Below are positions 6,611 to 12,691 of a stretch of 21,167 bases of DNA, piece after piece (position 1 is the first letter of the stretch; each line of letters begins with the position of its first letter). The stretch is taken from positions 1 to 21,167 of the forward strand of contig JBJMXE010000009.1 of NCBI GenBank assembly GCA_045809745.1, given 5' to 3'. The notes below the pieces were generated by a model. The model did not search any database. It saw only the letters and a list, made by a program, of their open reading frames with translations, and was not told the DNA's origin. The stretch comes from DATFCK01 sp045809745. GTDB taxonomy: Bacteria > Verrucomicrobiota > Verrucomicrobiia > Chthoniobacterales > UBA10450. The translations under genes were made by a program, and so were the position numbers.

Positions 6611-7831
6611 TCACCTCCCCGGCATCATCTCCACCAAAAATCCCTTCAGATATTCCGTCTCCGGTAATGTTGGCACCACCGGATGATCGAGAGCTTGCTC
6701 GAACCGGTGCAGTTTTCTGGCTGAACGGCGCGCATCTACCAGCGCATCGCTAATCGTCTCCGCGAATGCCGTTTCAGTGACGTGGTGCGAGCAGGAGAAC
6801 GTGGCCAGTAAACCTTGTTTCGACAACATTTTGAACGCCCGCACGTGCAGTTCGCGATAACCCCGGAGCGCGTCTGCCAATCCGCCCTTCCCTTTTGTGA
6901 ACGACGGCGGATCAAGAATGATCAGGTCGTACTCGACACCGGCTTTGGCCGCCCGGCGAAGAAACTGGAATGCGTCTTCGGATAACCAATTTACCGCCAG
7001 CTCGTTCCGCGTCGCGTTCGTCTTTGCCGCTTCAATGTTAGAAGCGCTCTCTTCCACCGCAGTCACTTCCGCGGCGCCAGCCTGAGCACAGAACAGCGCG
7101 AAGGCGCCCTGATTGGAAAAACAATCCAGAACGCGGCGGTCCCGGGCGTAATCAGCCACGATCCGGTAATTGTCGCGTTGATCGAGGTAGAAACCGGTCT
7201 TGTGGCCGTGAATCAGATCTATCTCGAATCGGACAGCGGCTCGCCCTGCCGAGGAATTGATTTCGACCGGCACCGGCCCTGACGGCGCGGAGCCATGCAG
7301 CACTTCCGTTCGCAAATCCAATCCCTCAGCCTTCCGAACCGGAGCGTCGTTCCGCTCGATAATCGGCACCTCGACGTTGTGGCTATCACCGCCGGGCAGC
7401 CCGGCGATCGCACTTTTGATCCCATCGACGATCAGCTGCTTCCGCTGGTCCATCCCGAGAGTCAGCGTCTGAAGAACAACGTATGGGCCATACCGATCGA
7501 CAATCACTCCCGGTAAACCGTCGCTTTCGCTCCACACCAGTCGGCACAAATTCAAATCGATATCGCGACGCCCGCGGTATTCAATCGCCTGCGCGATGCG
7601 ACGCTGAAAAAAATCGAGATCCAGATCCTGTTTCCGTCGGGAGAATCGTCGCGCCACGATTTGCGATTTCGAATTGTAAATCGCGCTGCCGATCAGGTGA
7701 TCACGCCCGTCCCTCAGCGAAATTACGTCCCCGTCAGCGGGCTTACCAAAAACCTTCAGGACTTCGCTGGAAAATACCCAGTCGTGCCCATGAAGAATTC
7801 GGGCCCGCGGTTTAACCACCAGTCCTGCCAT
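6611..7831 (-). CDS. rlmI: Class I SAM-dependent 23S rRNA (cytosine-C5) methyltransferase, RlmI-like
   Basis: RlmI methylates a cytosine (C1962 in E. coli) of 23S rRNA. From ATG 7831 the product has 406 residues. It opens with a PUA-like domain (VVKPRARILHGHDWVFSSEV), then the RlmI linker (SESDGLPGVIVDRYGPYVVL) and a Rossmann methyltransferase domain. That domain carries the SAM motif RRVLDCFSNQGAFALFCAQA, the acidic end TAVEES, LDPPSFTKGK (motif IV) and FSCSHHV, which contains the presumed catalytic Cys. The frame is open to 7900, but the start at 7831 fits the family's N-terminus, has GAGGT just upstream, and leaves a REP-like hairpin (7841-7864) outside the coding region. Membership in the RlmI/RlmK-like group is firm. 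The exact target base is inferred. Confidence 0.88.
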   Translation of the reverse strand: MAGLVVKPRARILHGHDWVFSSEVLKVFGKPADGDVISLRDGRDHLIGSAIYNSKSQIVARRFSRRKQDLDLDFFQRRIAQAIEYRGRRDIDLNLCRLVWSESDGLPGVIVDRYGPYVVLQTLTLGMDQRKQLIVDGIKSAIAGLPGGDSHNVEVPIIERNDAPVRKAEGLDLRTEVLHGSAPSGPVPVEINSSAGRAAVRFEIDLIHGHKTGFYLDQRDNYRIVADYARDRRVLDCFSNQGAFALFCAQAGAAEVTAVEESASNIEAAKTNATRNELAVNWLSEDAFQFLRRAAKAGVEYDLIILDPPSFTKGKGGLADALRGYRELHVRAFKMLSKQGLLATFSCSHHVTETAFAETISDALVDARRSARKLHRFEQALDHPVVPTLPETEYLKGFLVEMMPGR

Positions 7832-7840
7832 GACCTCAAG

Positions 7841-7864
7841 GTAGCGGCGGTTCACCGAACCGCC
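7841..7864 (+). repeat. REP-like palindrome with GTAG head in the rlmI leader
   Basis: GTAG (7841-7844) and one C precede the perfect hairpin GGCGGTTC-ACC-GAACCGCC (7846-7864; 8-bp stem, 3-nt loop). The geometry is the same as at 3360-3378 and 13406-13424, though the stem sequence differs. It lies 9-33 bp upstream of the preferred rlmI start and could form a stem in that mRNA. Confidence 0.5.
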
Positions 7865-8082
7865 ATTGGCGTTGCATAAATGACGCTTCAAGAACGGCAA
7901 GCGATGCGCTTCCCCCTACAACCAGAGGGCGGGACCGAGCGACATCTGGAGAGGTGCAGCAGTTATAGGGCAGGCGCATCGCCGTGCCGTCTCCCGTGAT
8001 CGGCTGACCCTTGCCGCTCTCAGCGTGTTTAGCGAAACGAATGACTGTTGAAACTTGGGCGTTGAGCGCTAAGCGTGAAGAC

Positions 8083-8985
8083 ATGCAAACTTCACTCGAG
8101 CGGCCGGCCCTTTCTTCGATTGATCTTCCAGGAATCAAAAAGCTCCGCAGCGGCAAAGTCCGCGAGGTGTTCGACCTCGGCGAGACGTTGCTCTTCGTCG
8201 TTACTGACCGCATTTCGGCGTTCGACGTCATCTTGCCAGACCCGATTCCAAACAAGGGTGCGGTGCTGAACCAGCTTTCGGCGTTTTGGTTCCGCAAATT
8301 CACCAACGTGAAGAACCATTTCATCACTGCCGATTTCGACAAGTATCCGAAAGAACTGCAACCCTACCGCGACCAGCTTGCCGGCCGATCGATGATTGTG
8401 CGGAAAACAAAACCGCTTGCGGTTGAGTGTGTCGTCCGCGGCTATCTTGCCGGGTCGGGCTGGAAAGAATACGGGAAATCGCACAGCGTCTGCGGAATCA
8501 AACTGCCGGATGGGCTCAAGCTGGCGTCGCAACTGCCCGAACCAATCTTCACGCCCTCCACCAAAGCTGAAGAAGGTCACGACGAAAACATCGACATGGC
8601 CGAATGCGCCCGGATTCTGGGCAACGATCTGGCCGACCGAGTGAAGAAGTTAAGCCTGGAGATCTACTCCGCTGGACGCGATCACGCGGCGCAGCGCGGC
8701 ATCATCGTTGCCGATACCAAGTTCGAGTTCGGTCAAGTGGGGGACGACCTGTTGCTGATCGACGAATGTCTGACGCCGGATTCATCACGGTTCTGGCCGA
8801 AAGACCAATACGTCGTGGGCCAGAGCCCTCCTAGCTTCGATAAACAATTCGTGCGGGATTATCTCGAGACGCTCGACTGGGATAAAACACCGCCGGGCCC
8901 GAACCTGCCGCAGGATATCATCGAAAAGACGTCCGCCAAATACGTGGAGGCATTCGAGCGCGTCACCGGCGATAAGCTGGTGTAG
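8083..8985 (+). CDS. purC: Phosphoribosylaminoimidazole-succinocarboxamide (SAICAR) synthase
   Basis: PurC joins aspartate to CAIR with ATP, giving SAICAR in purine synthesis. The 300-residue product is of the longer (yeast ADE1-like) type. The conserved blocks are LRSGKVREVFDLGETLLFVV, TDRISAFDVILPDPIPNKGA, then VECVVRGYLAGSGWKEYG, FTPSTKAEEGHDENI, IIVADTKFEFG and LIDECLTPDSSRFWP. ATG at 8083 is preferred because it sits just before the conserved N-terminus. In-frame ATGs at 8011 and 8041 would add a tail without family similarity. Only a weak GAAG lies upstream of 8083. The gene diverges from rlmI. The 250 bp between the two starts hold the REP-like hairpin and no obvious promoter or PurR-type operator. 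Confidence 0.96.
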   Translation: MQTSLERPALSSIDLPGIKKLRSGKVREVFDLGETLLFVVTDRISAFDVILPDPIPNKGAVLNQLSAFWFRKFTNVKNHFITADFDKYPKELQPYRDQLAGRSMIVRKTKPLAVECVVRGYLAGSGWKEYGKSHSVCGIKLPDGLKLASQLPEPIFTPSTKAEEGHDENIDMAECARILGNDLADRVKKLSLEIYSAGRDHAAQRGIIVADTKFEFGQVGDDLLLIDECLTPDSSRFWPKDQYVVGQSPPSFDKQFVRDYLETLDWDKTPPGPNLPQDIIEKTSAKYVEAFERVTGDKLV

Positions 8986-9024
8986 AGAGGGGCGGCCGAC
9001 CCGTCGCGATGCGTTGTCATCTAC

Positions 9025-9114
9025 GGAGGGACGAGCTTGTCTCGTCCCAAATATTGTTTGGCGATCGCTTCAAGGCGGGAGCCAATTAGTGGGACGAGAC
9101 GAGCTCGTCCCTCC
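9025..9114. repeat. 90-bp inverted repeat of two GGGACGAG palindromes between purC and mdh
   Basis: The arms 9025-9048 and 9091-9114 are inverted copies matching at 23 of 24 positions. Each arm is itself self-complementary: GGGACGAG, short loop, CTCGTCCC on the left, and GGGACGAG with CTCGTCCC on the right. A 42-bp spacer with no coding content separates them. It lies between convergent purC and mdh, so it may also work as a two-way terminator, though T-runs are absent. The shape, two hairpins in inverted orientation about 90 bp overall, resembles REP doublets. No GTAG head is present. Confidence 0.7.
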
Positions 9115-9164
9115 ATTCGCGCTGCGGTCCTAGCCAGCGCCGCCTACTTCCGATTCCACAACGG

Positions 9165-10148
9165 TCAAGCCAGCAGCTCGCTAACCAACGACTTCTCTTC
9201 CTTCAGCTCGGCAATCGAGGCGTCGATCTTCTGCCGGCTGAAGTCATTGATCGGAACATCGCTGACTACTTCCGGTTTTCCGTTTTGGACACGAACGGGG
9301 AAGGACGCGATCAATCCTTTCTCGACCCCGTACTCGCCATTCGAGCAAAGTGCGACGCTGGTCCAGTCGTCTTTCGGCGTAGCCGTCGTTAGGGACACAA
9401 CTGTGCCAATCCCGGCGTTTGCCGCCGACGCCGCGGAGGATAACCCTCGCGCCTTGATAATCGCGGCACCGCGTTGTTGCACCGTGGCGATAAACGTCTC
9501 TTTCGACCACCGATCGTCGCCGATCACCTCGTTAGCCGGCTTTCCATCAATGCGCGCGTTATAAAAATCCGGGTACTGAGTCGCCGAATGATTGCCCCAG
9601 ATTGTCATCCGGGTAACTCGCGTGATCTCCACCCCGGCCTTGTGAGCAAGCTGGGCCCGGGCCCGATTTTCGTCGAGCCGCGTCATCGCGAACCATCGGT
9701 CGGCTGGAACAGATCGCGCGTTGTTCATCGCGATCAGGCAATTCGTGTTACACGGATTACCGATCACCAGAACTCGAACATCGGCTGCGGCGTTCTTTTC
9801 GATCGCTTTACCCTGGCCGACAAAAATCTTGCCGTTAATTCCGAGCAGATCTTTTCGCTCCATCCCCGCTTTGCGCGGGACGCTGCCCACCAGCAACGCC
9901 CAGTTCACATCGCGAAATCCTTCGTCCAGGTCCGCTGTCGGAACGACGGAATGCAGCAGGGGAAAAGCGCAATCGTGCAGTTCCATGACCACGCCTTTCA
10001 GGGCCTCGAGAACGTTCGGAATTTCGATGAGGTGAAGCGACACCGGCTGATCCGGTCCGAACAAGGAACCCGAAGCGATTCGGAAAACCAGCGAATAACC
10101 AATCTGACCGGCCGCGCCGGTAACGGCGACTTTAATTGGCGTTTTCAT
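9165..10148 (-). CDS. mdh: NAD-dependent malate dehydrogenase
   Basis: MDH interconverts malate and oxaloacetate in the TCA cycle. The 327-residue product belongs to the group-2 (cytosolic-like) malate dehydrogenases. It shows the Rossmann motif TGAAGQIGYSL (10-20), Glu42 in LIEIP at the cofactor-discriminating strand, and substrate arginines in PRKAGMERKDLL (Arg92, Arg98). It also has GNPCNTN (130-136), Arg157 and Asp159 in MTRLDENRA, and the catalytic His187 in WGNHSATQYPD. The family more often has LDHNRA where this protein has LDENRA. ATG 10148 is preceded by a modest AGAAGA at a suitable distance, one of the few Shine-Dalgarno-like sites here. It appears monocistronic, since 335 bp of repeat-rich DNA separates it from malQ. 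Confidence 0.96.
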   Translation of the reverse strand: MKTPIKVAVTGAAGQIGYSLVFRIASGSLFGPDQPVSLHLIEIPNVLEALKGVVMELHDCAFPLLHSVVPTADLDEGFRDVNWALLVGSVPRKAGMERKDLLGINGKIFVGQGKAIEKNAAADVRVLVIGNPCNTNCLIAMNNARSVPADRWFAMTRLDENRARAQLAHKAGVEITRVTRMTIWGNHSATQYPDFYNARIDGKPANEVIGDDRWSKETFIATVQQRGAAIIKARGLSSAASAANAGIGTVVSLTTATPKDDWTSVALCSNGEYGVEKGLIASFPVRVQNGKPEVVSDVPINDFSRQKIDASIAELKEEKSLVSELLA

Positions 10149-10162
10149 ACCAGTTCTTCTGC

Positions 10163-10192
10163 CACAGATCCGGTTAGATCAAACACTGATTT
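10163..10192 (+). repeat. Possible relic of a CACAGAT iteron end, upstream of mdh
   Basis: GCCACAGATC starts a 30-bp stretch that can be cut into three degenerate 10-bp units (CACAGATCCG, GTTAGATCAA, ACACTGATTT). It resembles the arms at 12185-12216, including the leading GCC. No partner arm or GxxExxY coding remnant is nearby. Weak evidence. Confidence 0.3.
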
Positions 10193-10200
10193 TCTCCCCG

Positions 10201-10251
10201 CAATCCTGATCAAGATCATGATCTTAATCGTCGTGGTCCCGCGGACCCACG
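10201..10251. repeat. GATCAA/GATCTT iterations with a 14-bp palindrome and a hairpin
   Basis: In the 335-bp mdh-malQ gap, 10207-10230 repeats GATC at 6-bp steps. It contains the perfect palindrome AAGATCATGATCTT (10212-10225). Next to it, 10232-10251 folds as CGTGGTCC-CGC-GGACCCACG with one bulge. No known operator is recognised. The rest of the gap (10393-10483) shows nothing. Confidence 0.45.
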
Positions 10252-10269
10252 CCTAGAGTTCCGTAGCTA

Positions 10270-10392
10270 TGTCATCCCGAAGCGGCGGGATCGCGACTGG
10301 GCGGAGCGCCGACCCCGCCCACGCAGTGAGCGTCACCCAGGTAGGAGGGATCCTTCGTTCTTCGGCTCCACTGCGCTGCGCTCAGAATGACA
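10270..10392. repeat. Intergenic repeat with TGTCAT/ATGACA ends
   Basis: A 123-bp non-coding stretch starts TGTCATCCCGAAGCGGCGGG and ends with CTGCGCTCAGAATGACA, so its ends are inverted (TGTCAT at 10270-10275, ATGACA at 10387-10392). The inner parts GCGGGATCG and GAGGGATCC also lean to symmetry. The right half, with GATCCTTCGTTCTTCGGC and GCTCAGAATGACA, has the look of an interspersed bacterial intergenic repeat. Copy number cannot be checked here. Confidence 0.5.
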
Positions 10393-10483
10393 GTAGAAAT
10401 GATTTCACAATCAGAGATGCTCAGGAGGACAATCGTGTGGTGCTAAGGTGCCAATGGTGGCCGGAAAACGTCCAGTTCGGTGT

Positions 10484-12181
10484 TCAAACCCGCTCTGTCT
10501 TCTCCAACAGCCCCCGAATAAAACGCATGCGACTGCGCTCCTTCCGGCTCTCGCGCAGCTGGGCAACTGTGCGCTGCGAACGACGGGTCCAATTCGAATC
10601 AGCGGCGGTCCCAGGCACGTTAATACGATCCTTGCGCGCCATCAGATCGGTCAGCATCACCACGGCAGCCCAGGCGTTACTGGCAAATAATGCCTGCATG
10701 ATCGCTCGATAGAAATCTCGCTCGTAGTCCAGCCGCGAAATGTCGCCGTCGATGCCGGCAAACTGCGCAATCTTTACCAAGTCGCCCTTTGCCTGCTCGG
10801 ACGTTGATGTTTGCACTTCGAATGCTTCCTCCCACAAGGCCCGAATCGGCTTGTGATCATGTGTGGCATACGTCGCCACTGAGACCCGCTCATACTGCGC
10901 ACCCGGCACGACCTGGTCGTGCCGCACTTCCCACTGAGGGATTTTAAATCCGGCGATACCCATGCTTTGCAAATTCGGGCGCACGTAATCAGGCACGGTT
11001 CCAAGATCCTCGCCGACGACCCGCGTAGCCCCGGCCTCTTGCAAGACAACCCGCAGGTACTCTTCGCCCTCGCGACGATTAGCCTCCGCGTTTTCATGAT
11101 TTGAATCGTCACGCGGTGCGAAATGCGGTTCGCGCCCGCCGGTTCGCTGCTTCATCTCGTCCCAATTCAGCGGCAAAAATTCCGCATTCAAAGTCGGCCG
11201 CCATGGGAACGCGTAAATCCGGTAGAACCCGAGCACGTGATCGATTCGGAAAACATGGAAGGCGTGCTTCACCCCGCCTACTCGCTGGCGCCACCACTGG
11301 AAGTCGTTCCCTCTCATGGATTGCCAGTTGTAGAGCGGAATCCCCCAGTTCTGGCCCCATTTCTGGGTAAACTCATCGTCCTTGAAATAGGGTTCCGGAG
11401 GAGCGCCGCCGGCCCAATCCAGCGCAAACTCGTTAGGCCGGGCGAATACGTCGGCGCTGTAATAACTTACCCCAAACGGAATATCCCCCATGAGCGCGAT
11501 TCCCCGCTGCTCCGCGTAGGCTTTGATGTCGCGCCATTGCTGATGAGCGATCCATTGGATGTAACAGAAAAAGATTCGAAGTTCGCCGATCGTTTCCTGC
11601 CGGTCCGGGGGCAATTCGCTCAACCATTGTCGCGCGCGGTCGACCGTCCGATGTTCTTCCGGCCATTGATCCCACGCCTCCGATCCGCCGTTCTCCTCCA
11701 TCAACGCGCGAAACAACGTGTAATCTCGCAGCCAACCGGATTGGCCTTCCACAAACTCGTGAAACTCGCGTTTCCGTTCCTCGCTCCCGGAATCCCCGAA
11801 CGCGCGAAATGCTGCCTTCAGCAAATCGCGCTTCAATTTCTTGACCTGCCGATATTTGATAGGACCGCGACGCAGCTTCGTTAGGTCAACAGTGCTCACG
11901 ACCTCATTGAAAATCGCTTCGGTCAGGTCAACTGGAGTTCCGGGCGCGAGCTCAATCGTAGTCGGATCGATGGCGACGGCGCTGATCGCGTTATAGGGAC
12001 TGTTATCGCCTCCGGTTTCGTTAATCGGCAGCAACTGCACAAGTTTGAATCCACCGGTCACTGACCAATCGATGAACTCCCGCAGCGCCGCGAGATCGCC
12101 GATGCCGAGATCGTTCTCTGTCCGCAATGCGAATAGCGGCGCCAACACACCGGCGATCTTTTTTTCTGGCGACAAATTCAT
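10484..12181 (-). CDS. malQ: 4-alpha-glucanotransferase (amylomaltase, GH77)
   Basis: MalQ transfers maltosyl and longer 1,4-alpha-glucan segments between chains, serving maltodextrin and glycogen metabolism in the cytoplasm. The 565-residue product shows the GH77 landmarks. These are LVQLLPINETGGDNSPYNAI at the N-terminus, GIALMGDIPFGVSYYSADVF, and the nucleophile Asp314 in FRIDHVLGFYR. Glu391 in VVGEDLGTVP is the acid/base and Asp442 lies in TYATHDHKPIRALW. ATG 12181 lies only 3 bp from the inverted repeat of the GxxExxY element, so that element occupies the region where a leader and promoter would be expected. No Shine-Dalgarno sequence is visible. No other glycogen gene is in the window. 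Confidence 0.95.
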   Translation of the reverse strand: MNLSPEKKIAGVLAPLFALRTENDLGIGDLAALREFIDWSVTGGFKLVQLLPINETGGDNSPYNAISAVAIDPTTIELAPGTPVDLTEAIFNEVVSTVDLTKLRRGPIKYRQVKKLKRDLLKAAFRAFGDSGSEERKREFHEFVEGQSGWLRDYTLFRALMEENGGSEAWDQWPEEHRTVDRARQWLSELPPDRQETIGELRIFFCYIQWIAHQQWRDIKAYAEQRGIALMGDIPFGVSYYSADVFARPNEFALDWAGGAPPEPYFKDDEFTQKWGQNWGIPLYNWQSMRGNDFQWWRQRVGGVKHAFHVFRIDHVLGFYRIYAFPWRPTLNAEFLPLNWDEMKQRTGGREPHFAPRDDSNHENAEANRREGEEYLRVVLQEAGATRVVGEDLGTVPDYVRPNLQSMGIAGFKIPQWEVRHDQVVPGAQYERVSVATYATHDHKPIRALWEEAFEVQTSTSEQAKGDLVKIAQFAGIDGDISRLDYERDFYRAIMQALFASNAWAAVVMLTDLMARKDRINVPGTAADSNWTRRSQRTVAQLRESRKERSRMRFIRGLLEKTERV

Positions 12182-12184
12182 TCA

Positions 12185-12216
12185 GCCACAGATCAACACA
12201 GATTGACACGGATTCA
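12185..12216 (+). repeat. Left arm, three 10-bp CACAGAT iterons
   Basis: GCC followed by units at 12187-12196, 12197-12206 and 12207-12216. The last unit ends in TCA, which on the minus strand is the TGA stop of the GxxExxY gene. The arm abuts the malQ start codon. Confidence 0.8.
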
Positions 12217-12597
12217 GAAGACCAGTCGCCGATACTCTACTTTGTACCGTCCGAAATTGACTAGCATGCCGACTTTCAACCGACACGCCTTGAGCAGATT
12301 CAGTAGCTGTGCCTCATCACGCTTGTCGTATTGGGGTGCAATCTGAATCTCAATCAGGACCGCTTCATCGACGTCATAATATCCAACGGCCAGTTCCTTG
12401 TAACTGACGTTGATTCTTTTCTCCAATTCGCTGCAACGGCCGCGGCGATCGAGCTCGATTTTTAACGAGTTTTGATAAACCCGGTGCAGGTAGCCATAAC
12501 CCAGCTCGTTATAGACTTCGAATGCAGCTCCGACTATTGCCTCGGTAATCTCTTTGTGCGGAAAAGCACGTTCCTGTTCCGTTCCGATCTCGAGCAT
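12214..12597 (-). CDS. GxxExxY protein (PDDEXK_3 nuclease-like), with altered signature residues
   Basis: A 127-residue member of the GxxExxY family, related to PD-(D/E)XK nucleases, whose role is not established. It reads HKEITEAIVGAAFEVYNELG, then YGYLHRVYQNSL, VSYKELAVGYYDVDEAVLIE, and ends with DEAQLLNLLKACRLKVGMLV and NFGRYKVEYRRLVF. Two hallmark residues are replaced. The motif that names the family reads G-YL-H-RV-Y (His for Glu), and the nuclease E-x-K reads E-I-Q (Gln for Lys). Nuclease activity is therefore doubtful. ATG 12597 is chosen. A longer frame from TTG 12630 would translate the repeat arm itself. Both ends of the gene lie in the flanking inverted repeats. Confidence 0.8.
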   Translation of the reverse strand: MLEIGTEQERAFPHKEITEAIVGAAFEVYNELGYGYLHRVYQNSLKIELDRRGRCSELEKRINVSYKELAVGYYDVDEAVLIEIQIAPQYDKRDEAQLLNLLKACRLKVGMLVNFGRYKVEYRRLVF

Positions 12598-12627
12598 TAT
12601 CTGTGAAGATCTGTGTTTATCTGTGGC
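12596..12627 (-). repeat. Right arm, three 10-bp CACAGAT iterons
   Basis: On the minus strand GCC (12627-12625) is followed by units at 12625-12616, 12615-12606 and 12605-12596, sharing the C of GCC with the first unit. CACAGAT is conserved in all three and the last three bases vary. The innermost unit overlaps the ATG of the GxxExxY gene. Confidence 0.8.
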
Positions 12628-12673
12628 CAATCTTCTGTAGCGAACGCATCCGTAATTGGTGCTTCCGTCATCT

Positions 12674-12691
12674 ACGCGCCGTCAGGCGCGT
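12674..12691 (-). terminator. Hairpin over the helicase stop codon
   Basis: ACGCGCC-GTCA-GGCGCGT is a perfect 7-bp stem with a 4-nt loop. The loop contains the TGA stop of the helicase gene. No T-run follows on the minus strand, so it is at best a weak or factor-assisted terminator. Confidence 0.35.

Larger units (their letters stand above)
12185..12627. mobile_element. GxxExxY cassette bounded by CACAGAT inverted repeats
   Basis: A 443-bp unit holds nothing but one GxxExxY gene and two inverted arms. Each arm starts GCC and then has three tandem 10-bp units of the form CACAGATNNN. The left arm has CACAGATCAA, CACAGATTGA, CACGGATTCA. The right arm, on the minus strand, has CACAGATAAA, CACAGATCTT, CACAGATAAT. 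The gene's ATG overlaps the innermost right unit and its TGA lies in the innermost left unit. The unit fills the helicase-malQ gap almost wholly. No clear target-site duplication is visible. Calling it mobile is inference from symmetry and from the second, differently bounded locus at 6241-6593. Confidence 0.55.

Noticed and set aside
7836..8342. 168-codon minus-strand frame spanning the rlmI-purC gap
   Set aside because: It overlaps the 5' part of purC and the start of rlmI, and its middle runs through the non-coding gap. No recognisable domain.
9474..10256. Long open frame (260 codons) on the plus strand opposite mdh
   Set aside because: It is antisense to a gene with every malate dehydrogenase motif, and its product has the low-complexity Arg/His-rich look of a shadow frame.
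11123..11884. Open frame of 253 codons on the plus strand opposite malQ
   Set aside because: Antisense to a full-length GH77 enzyme with all catalytic residues. No family resemblance of its own.
12598..12630. Upstream TTG start at 12630 for the GxxExxY gene
   Set aside because: It would translate the repeat arm into eleven residues unlike the family. ATG 12597 fits better.
12175..12640. Target-site duplication around the CACAGAT element
   Set aside because: Flanks ATTCA and AATCT are not a convincing direct repeat. Mobility cannot be claimed from this.
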